From the NCBI RefSeq assembly GCF_900184795.1, contig NZ_FXXN01000023.1, positions 267,055-331,054 on the forward strand: 64,000 nucleotides of DNA. The letters are read 5' to 3'. The notes under the pieces were generated by a model that was not told the DNA's origin, ran no database searches, and saw only the letters and a program-made list of their open reading frames with translations. The DNA is from Magnetospirillum sp. 15-1. GTDB taxonomy: Bacteria; Pseudomonadota; Alphaproteobacteria; Rhodospirillales; Magnetospirillaceae. This document shows positions 59,083 through 64,000 of this stretch, one piece after another. The position numbers were made by a program, and so were the translations under genes. Positions within the stretch are counted from its first letter, which is position 1, and the number at the start of each line of letters is the position of its first letter.

Positions 59083-59619
59083 ATGACTTCCCGGCGCTTC
59101 GTGCTGATCGACCGTGACGGCACCATCAACGTGGAAAAGCACTATCTGTCCGACCCGGACCAGTTGGAGCTTTATCCCGGCGTCGGCGCCGCCATCCGGC
59201 GGCTGAACCGCTTGGACCTGGGGGTGGTGGTGGTGACCAACCAGTCGGGGATCGCGCGCGGCTATTTCGATCTGGCCCGGCTGGAGGAGATCCACACCCG
59301 CCTGTTCGCGCTGCTGGAATCGGAAGGCGCGGCCATCGACGGCATCTATGTCTGCCCCCACGGCCCCGACGACGACTGCACCTGCCGCAAGCCCCTGCCC
59401 GGCATGGTCGAGCAGGCGGTGGCCGACCATCATTTCGACCCGGCGCGGGCCTTTATGATCGGTGACAAGGAGGTGGATGTGGAGCTGGGCCACGGCGTCG
59501 GCGCCGTCTCCTTCCTGGTGCGCACCGGCCATGGCGCCAAGCATGCCGGGGGCACCAAGGCCGATTACGTGGTCGACGACCTTGCCCAGGCGGTCAAGGT
59601 GATCGAGACGCTGGTCTAG
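59083..59619 (+). CDS. gmhB: D-glycero-manno-heptose-1,7-bisphosphate 7-phosphatase (HAD-IIIA)
   Basis: 178 residues. The HAD nucleophile pair is D10 and D12 in LIDRDGTIN; VVTNQSGIARG is motif II; CPHGPDDDCTCRKP forms the zinc-binding loop that marks GmhB/HisB-N proteins; MIGDKEVDVELG is motif IV. By family, it removes the 7-phosphate from heptose bisphosphate on the route to ADP- or GDP-heptose. It sits between the dehydratase and a glycosyltransferase, and a heptosyltransferase-like gene (63374) follows later, so heptose may be part of this glycan or the core. No gmhA or hldE is visible. Confidence 0.9.
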   Translation: MTSRRFVLIDRDGTINVEKHYLSDPDQLELYPGVGAAIRRLNRLDLGVVVVTNQSGIARGYFDLARLEEIHTRLFALLESEGAAIDGIYVCPHGPDDDCTCRKPLPGMVEQAVADHHFDPARAFMIGDKEVDVELGHGVGAVSFLVRTGHGAKHAGGTKADYVVDDLAQAVKVIETLV

Positions 59620-59624
59620 TGATC

Positions 59625-60764
59625 ATGGCGCGCCGGAACAATCCATCGGGCCGGGTCCGGGTGATCATCAACGCCCTGCACGCCAAGACCGGCGGCGGCG
59701 TCACCTATCTGCGCAATATCCTGCCCCATCTGGCGGCGGAACCGGGTCTGGAGCTGCATCTCTTCCTGCATGCCGACCAGTTTGAACTGTTCGGGGTGCC
59801 GCCGGAAGGGGTCCGCATCCACCTGCTGGAATACCGCAACAGCTTTCTCCGCCTCATGATCTGGGAGCAGCTGGCCCTGCCCATCCTGGCGCGCGAGATG
59901 GGGGCCGACGTCACCTTCTCCCTGGCCAATTACGGCCCGCTGCTGGCACCCAATCCGGTGATCGTGCTGAGAAACTCCCTGGCGGTGGTCCGGCGCGAGC
60001 GGCGCCTGTCCAAATGGGCCTATTGGGCCGGTCTGGCGGTGGCGACCTTGGCCTCGCTGGTGGGCTGCCGCTCGGCCATCGCCGTGTCCGACTATGCCCG
60101 CCGCGTCCTCAGTTTCGGCATGCCGGCGGTGTTCCGGGGCAAGACCACCATCATCCATCACGGCGTCGACGCCCGCTTCACGCCGGCCGAGCCCGCCGTT
60201 CCGCGCCGGCCCGACGAACTGCTGGTGGTGTCCGACGTCTATGTGCAAAAGAACCTCCACACCCTGATTCGAGCCATGGCCACGGTCGTCCGCACCCATC
60301 CCGCCACGCGGCTGGTGATCGCCGGGCGGCTGGTGGACGCCGAGTATCACGGCGAGCTGCTGCAGCTGGCCCGGGAATGCGGCGTCACCGAGTCGGTGAC
60401 CTTCCTGGGCGGCCAGACGCCCGCCGAACTGCTCGGCCTTTACCGTCGCTGCACCGCCTTCGTCTTTCCCTCGACGGTGGAGACCTTCGGCAATCCCCTG
60501 GTGGAGGCCATGGCCTGCGGCGCCCCCGTCGTCTGTTCCAACAGCGCCGCCATGCCCGAGGTGGCCGGCGACGCCGTCCTCTATGTGGACCCCCTGGACG
60601 AGGGCGCCATGGCCGCCACCATCCTGAGCCTGCTGGACGATGCCGCCCTGCGCGACCAGCTGGCGGCCCGGGCCATGGCCCGGGCCACCAGCTATTCCTG
60701 GGCGGAGACCGGCCGCCAGACCGCCCAGGTGCTGCTGCGCGCGGCGGCGAAGGGGGCGTCGTGA
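59625..60764 (+). CDS. GT4-family glycosyltransferase
   Basis: 379 residues. The acceptor domain begins VIINALHAKTGGGVTYLRNILPHL; the donor domain has LLVVSDVYVQKNLHTLI and FPSTVETFGNPLVEAMACGAPVV, the GT4 E-x7-E motif (ETFGNPLVE). Its closest relative in the window is the transferase at 60898-62043 (NA..A..GG.VTY.RN, SANFG/SLANYG, ETFG.P.VEAM.CG.PVV), so the pair looks duplicated. A GTG at 59619 overlapping the gmhB stop is an alternative start. Its own stop overlaps a 46-codon ORF. Confidence 0.9.
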   Translation: MARRNNPSGRVRVIINALHAKTGGGVTYLRNILPHLAAEPGLELHLFLHADQFELFGVPPEGVRIHLLEYRNSFLRLMIWEQLALPILAREMGADVTFSLANYGPLLAPNPVIVLRNSLAVVRRERRLSKWAYWAGLAVATLASLVGCRSAIAVSDYARRVLSFGMPAVFRGKTTIIHHGVDARFTPAEPAVPRRPDELLVVSDVYVQKNLHTLIRAMATVVRTHPATRLVIAGRLVDAEYHGELLQLARECGVTESVTFLGGQTPAELLGLYRRCTAFVFPSTVETFGNPLVEAMACGAPVVCSNSAAMPEVAGDAVLYVDPLDEGAMAATILSLLDDAALRDQLAARAMARATSYSWAETGRQTAQVLLRAAAKGAS

Positions 60765-60901
60765 TCCGGCCGCTCCATCTGGTCAGCCATCCCGTGCCGT
60801 TTCAGGCCCCGCTGCCGCGCCGCATCGTCCAGTGGGATTTCGAGGCCGACATGGCCGGGCTCCGGCAGGCGGTGGATTTCTGTGTTGGGGAGCGGGCATG
60901 A
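60761..60901 (+). CDS. 46-residue coupled ORF of unknown function
   Basis: Begins with a GTG that overlaps the upstream glycosyltransferase stop (GTGA) and ends with a TGA that overlaps the ATG of the next glycosyltransferase (ATGA). The peptide is moderately basic at first (PLPRRIVQWDF) and acidic later (DFEADMAGL), with no membrane helix or signal. It may be a real small protein, a translational bridge that couples the two transferases, or the remnant of a larger gene. The double overlap argues that it is at least translated. Confidence 0.55.
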   Translation: MIRPLHLVSHPVPFQAPLPRRIVQWDFEADMAGLRQAVDFCVGERA

Positions 60902-62043
60902 GAATTCTGGTCAACGCCATTTCGGCCCGGATCGGCGGCATCGTCACCTATACCCGCAACCTCGCCCTGTCCCTGGCCGAGCGCGAGGTCGACGCCACCA
61001 TCGCCGTGTCGTCGCGCTTTCCCCATGAATGCAAGGGGCTGTGGCGCCATTGGGCCAGCGATCTCGGCCCCATCGCCCGCTTCTTGTGGGAACAGACCAT
61101 GTGGCGCCGCACGGTGGAACGCATCCGGCCCGACGTGCTGTTCTCGTCGGCCAATTTCGGCCTGCTGCGCAGCCCGGTGCCCCAGGTTCTGCTGGTGTGC
61201 GAGGGCGACCTGTTCGATCCCTTCTATCTGGCCAATTGCACGCCCAACCAGGGGGTGGTCGCCGCCCTGCAGCGTGCCGTACGCCGGCAGCTGATCCTGG
61301 CCTCGGCCCGCCACAGCGACCGGGTGGTTACGCCGACGGCGGTCATGCGCGACCTGCTGCTGCACTGGGCGCCCGATCTGGCCGGCAAGATCCTGGTCAA
61401 TTCCTACGGCACCAAGAGCGACAGCTTCGCCCCCTCGCCCAAGGCCCAGCGGCCGTGGCGGGCCGACGGCTGCCTGCGGCTGATCTATGTCTCGGTCTAT
61501 TATCCGCACAAGCAGCCCGAGATCATCTGCCGGGCGGTGGACCAGATGACCGCCGCCGGCGATACCGTGCACGCCACCATCACCATGAACATGGACGAGA
61601 CCCGCAATTTCAAGGGCGGGCTGTTCGACCGGCTGATGATGGCCGAGGCCCTGGCCAAGGGCCACATCACCCTGGGCCGGCAGCCCTATGACGGCCTGCC
61701 CGATTTGTACCGGGGCAACGACGTCTTCGTCTTTCCTTCCATTTCCGAGACCTTCGGCCATCCCATGGTCGAGGCCATGGGCTGCGGCCTGCCGGTGGTG
61801 GCCGCCGATACCCCGGTCAACCGCGAGGTCTGCGGCGATGCCGCCCTTTATTTCCAGCCCGGCTCGGTGGCCTCCCTGGTGGCCTGCCTGACCCTGCTGG
61901 ACCGCGACCCGGAGCTGCGGGCCGGCCTGGCCGCCCGGGGGCGCGCCCGCGTGCTGGAATTCTTCACCTGGGACAGCCATGTGGACCGCATGCTGGACAT
62001 CCTGGGCGAGGTCGCCGGCCGTTCCCGGCCCCTGGAGTCGTGA
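60898..62043 (+). CDS. GT4-family glycosyltransferase
   Basis: 381 residues. ILVNAISARIGGIVTYTRNLAL starts the acceptor domain; LIYVSVYYPHKQPEIIC and FPSISETFGHPMVEAMGCGLPVV (GT4 E-x7-E) belong to the donor domain. It is a paralogue of the gene at 59625-60764. The ATG overlaps the stop of the 46-codon ORF by four bases. Donor and acceptor sugars are not predictable. After it comes a 55-base gap, the only real break in this plus-strand run. Confidence 0.9.
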   Translation: MRILVNAISARIGGIVTYTRNLALSLAEREVDATIAVSSRFPHECKGLWRHWASDLGPIARFLWEQTMWRRTVERIRPDVLFSSANFGLLRSPVPQVLLVCEGDLFDPFYLANCTPNQGVVAALQRAVRRQLILASARHSDRVVTPTAVMRDLLLHWAPDLAGKILVNSYGTKSDSFAPSPKAQRPWRADGCLRLIYVSVYYPHKQPEIICRAVDQMTAAGDTVHATITMNMDETRNFKGGLFDRLMMAEALAKGHITLGRQPYDGLPDLYRGNDVFVFPSISETFGHPMVEAMGCGLPVVAADTPVNREVCGDAALYFQPGSVASLVACLTLLDRDPELRAGLAARGRARVLEFFTWDSHVDRMLDILGEVAGRSRPLES

Positions 62044-62098
62044 CAAAGGCGTTGAACCGGGCTAAACCACCTCATCGACAGCATTTGGCTATACCATT

Positions 62099-63364
62099 AT
62101 GAGCAGCAAGAAAATCGTCGTCATCGGTCTCGGATATGTGGGCCTGCCCCTGGCGGTGGCGCTGGCGCGGCGTTTCCACACCACCGGCTTTGACATCTCC
62201 AGGGAGCGGATCGCCGAGCTGCATCGCGGCTACGACCGCACCGAAGAGGTGGAGACGGCGCGGCTGCGGGCCAGCACCCTGAAGCTTTCGGCCTCGACCG
62301 ACGACATCCGGGGCGCCGACCTTTACATCGTCACCGTGCCGACGCCGGTGGACGACGCCAACCAGCCCGACCTGCGCCCGGTCCTCAGCGCCTGCGGCAC
62401 GGTGGGCAAGGCCATGGCCAAGGGCGCGGTGGTGGTGTTCGAAAGCACCGTCTATCCCGGCGTGACCGAGGATATCTGCGGCCCCGAGCTGGAGCGGATC
62501 TCGGGCCTGAAGCGCGGCACGGATTTCTTCCTGGGCTACAGCCCCGAGCGTATCAATCCCGGCGACCGCGAGCACACCGTCGACCGCATCACCAAGGTGG
62601 TGGCGGGCGAGACTCCCCAGGTCACCGACCTGCTGGCCGAGGTCTACGGCGCTGTGACTACCGGCGGCGTGTTCCGGGCCGCCACCATCAAGGTGGCCGA
62701 GGCCGCCAAGGTGATCGAGAACTCCCAGCGCGACATCAACATCGCCTTCATCAACGAGATCACCATGATCTTCGAGAAGCTGGGGATTTCCATCTACGAC
62801 GTGCTGGACGCGTCGGCCACCAAGTGGAACTTCCTCAACTTCAAGCCCGGTCTGGTGGGCGGCCACTGCATCGGCGTCGATCCGTTCTATCTGGCCCATT
62901 GCTCCCTGGACAAGGGCCATCACCCCGAGATCATCCTGGCCGGCCGCCGCATCAACGACGGCATGGGCCCCTGGATCGCCGAGCGCATTTCCGCCCAGCT
63001 GGCGCCGGGCTCCAAGGCCCTGATGCTGGGCCTGACCTTCAAGGAAAACGTCCCCGACCTGCGCAACAGCAAGGTGGTCGACGTCATCCGCGAGCTACGG
63101 CGCCTGGGCCATGAAGTGATGGTGCATGACCCCTTCGCCGATCCCGCCGAGGCCGAGCACGAATATGGCGAGACCCTGATGCCCAGCCTGGACGGCGCGT
63201 CCGGCTTCGACTGCATCATCGGCGCCGTTCCCCACACCCCCTATCTCGGCTTCGGCCAGGAGAGCTTCTCCGTCCTGGTCCGCCCCGGCGGCCTGGTGGC
63301 CGACGTCAAGGGCATGTGGCGCGGCATGGATATCCCCGACGGCCTGCGCGTCTGGCGGCTTTAG
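62099..63364 (+). CDS. UDP-HexNAc 6-dehydrogenase (TviB/WbpO/WecC family)
   Basis: 421 residues. VVIGLGYVGLPLAVALAR binds NAD, VPTPVDDANQPDL and ESTVYPGVTEDI follow, YSPERINPGD is typical, and the catalytic cysteine lies in GGHCIGVDPFYL. These features match the TviB/WbpO group that oxidises C6 of UDP-GlcNAc or UDP-GalNAc; WecC, acting on UDP-ManNAc, is related. wecB at 37274 makes UDP-ManNAc available, so a ManNAc uronate is possible. The uronate carboxyl would be a natural target for the AsnB-type enzymes of the locus. The ATG at 62099 is close to the previous gene but not overlapping. Confidence 0.92.
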   Translation: MSSKKIVVIGLGYVGLPLAVALARRFHTTGFDISRERIAELHRGYDRTEEVETARLRASTLKLSASTDDIRGADLYIVTVPTPVDDANQPDLRPVLSACGTVGKAMAKGAVVVFESTVYPGVTEDICGPELERISGLKRGTDFFLGYSPERINPGDREHTVDRITKVVAGETPQVTDLLAEVYGAVTTGGVFRAATIKVAEAAKVIENSQRDINIAFINEITMIFEKLGISIYDVLDASATKWNFLNFKPGLVGGHCIGVDPFYLAHCSLDKGHHPEIILAGRRINDGMGPWIAERISAQLAPGSKALMLGLTFKENVPDLRNSKVVDVIRELRRLGHEVMVHDPFADPAEAEHEYGETLMPSLDGASGFDCIIGAVPHTPYLGFGQESFSVLVRPGGLVADVKGMWRGMDIPDGLRVWRL

Positions 63365-63373
63365 GCCCGGACC

Positions 63374-64000
63374 TTGCGCATTCTGTTCGTCACGGCCAGC
63401 CGGATCGGCGACGCGGTGCTGTCCACCGGGCTGCTGGACTGGCTGAGCCGGACCTATCCGGGATGTCGGATCACCGTCGCCTGCGGTGCCGCCGCCGCCG
63501 GGCTGTTCGAGGCGGCGCCCAATGTCGAGCGGGTGATTCCCATGGTCAAGCGCAAGCGCGCCGGCCATTGGTTCGACCTGTGGCGGGCCACCTGCGGCAG
63601 CTTCTGGCATCTGGTGGTCGACCTGCGCGGCTCGGCCCTGGGCTGGGTGGTGCCGGCCCTTCGGCGGCGCATCGCCAAATCCTCGTGGGAGCCCCGGCAC
63701 CGGACCGTCCATCTCGGCGAATTGCTGGGCATCGGGCCGCAGGCGCCGGTTCTGTGGACCTCGGCCGAGGCCGAGGCCGAGGCCGCCTGCCTGATCCCCG
63801 AGGGCTCGCCGGTCCTGGCCCTGGGGCCGACCGCCAATTGGGGCGCCAAGCAATGGCCGGCCGAGCGCTTTGCCGTCCTGGCCCGGCGGCTGACCGCCGC
63901 CGATGGCTTGCTGCCCGGCGCCCGGGTGGCGCTGTTCGGCGCGGCGGGGGAGCGGGATTCCATTCGGGCTCTGATCGATTCCTTGCCGCCGGAGCGGACC
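63374..64000 (+). CDS. GT9-family heptosyltransferase-like protein, 3' end outside window
   Basis: 209 codons are visible, starting from a TTG nine bases after the dehydrogenase stop. ILFVTASRIGDAVLSTGLLDWL is the N-terminal GT9 motif (like ADP-heptose:LPS heptosyltransferase), and later VLALGPTANWGAKQWPAERFAVLA carries the family's G-x-x-W-x-x-K-x-W-P phrase. By family, it transfers heptose or a similar sugar to the lipopolysaccharide core or glycan. The unusual TTG start is supported by the motif beginning at its second residue. gmhB in the same operon fits a heptose donor. Confidence 0.85.
   Translation, partial: MRILFVTASRIGDAVLSTGLLDWLSRTYPGCRITVACGAAAAGLFEAAPNVERVIPMVKRKRAGHWFDLWRATCGSFWHLVVDLRGSALGWVVPALRRRIAKSSWEPRHRTVHLGELLGIGPQAPVLWTSAEAEAEAACLIPEGSPVLALGPTANWGAKQWPAERFAVLARRLTAADGLLPGARVALFGAAGERDSIRALIDSLPPERT

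Noticed and set aside
1-64000. Magnetosome (mam/mms) genes, prophage or CRISPR arrays
   Set aside because: Looked for because the locus style recalls Magnetospirillum; no matching proteins, integrases or regularly spaced repeats were seen.

Overview
The window is high-GC bacterial DNA packed almost wall to wall with surface-glycan biosynthesis genes. It looks like an alphaproteobacterium of the Rhodospirillales, and the style resembles Magnetospirillum, but that genus call is an impression and I cannot verify it here. Most genes overlap by ATGA, GTGA or TGATG junctions, so long co-translated operons are likely. I saw no tRNA, rRNA, CRISPR array or magnetosome gene.

Bases 1-9833 (minus strand) form one operon. 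It starts with a winged-helix regulator that carries a Rossmann-like domain, and its promoter overlaps a 17-bp palindrome. A glycosyltransferase, a sugar C-methyltransferase, two Gfo/Idh oxidoreductases, a DegT aminotransferase, an SpsF-like cytidylyltransferase and a nonulosonate set (NeuB, NeuC, NeuA) follow. Bases 9898-22803 (minus) hold a capsule-type protein, an aminopeptidase-fold protein, HisH plus a HisF-WbpG fusion for sugar amidination, an AT-richer ABC flippase, four consecutive methyltransferases and an AsnB homologue without its glutaminase cysteine. The run ends at a hairpin.

Bases 22916-34992 (minus) hold a second nonulosonate-type operon, driven by a second promoter with a near-identical palindrome. 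It encodes an SDR, a GNAT, a second NeuB, an intact AsnB, a stand-alone WbpG-type amidotransferase, a methyltransferase, and a KAS III / acyl carrier protein / AAC(3)-fold acyltransferase module. Two hairpins, three poorly known genes and a truncated methyltransferase follow. Bases 35022-38383 carry gmd and fcl (GDP-fucose) divergent from wecB (UDP-ManNAc).

Bases 38585-44053 are a housekeeping island: purH, a complete 846-bp IS5-family element inserted exactly in the purH stop codon, and cysD-cysNC. Bases 44019-57052 return to glycan genes on the minus strand: two paralogous O-antigen polymerase/ligase-like proteins flanking a glycosyltransferase, a decayed O-acetylation region with a truncated second IS copy, an SGNH protein, a WbpV-like reductase, a WbpL/WecA-like initiating transferase, an oxidoreductase, an FkbM methyltransferase and a GT-C-like membrane protein. 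A third AsnB (plus strand) sits among them. Bases 57145-64000 (plus) carry a WbpM-type dehydratase, GmhB, two GT4 glycosyltransferases separated by a 46-residue coupled ORF, a TviB/WbpO-type UDP-sugar dehydrogenase and the start of a GT9 heptosyltransferase.

Together the genes could make several activated sugars (CMP-nonulosonate, GDP-fucose, UDP-ManNAc, a UDP-HexNAc uronate, UDP-QuiNAc), decorate them (amidino, acyl, methyl, O-acetyl), and initiate, extend, export and polymerise the glycan. Pathway products are inferred from gene families, not shown by the sequence.
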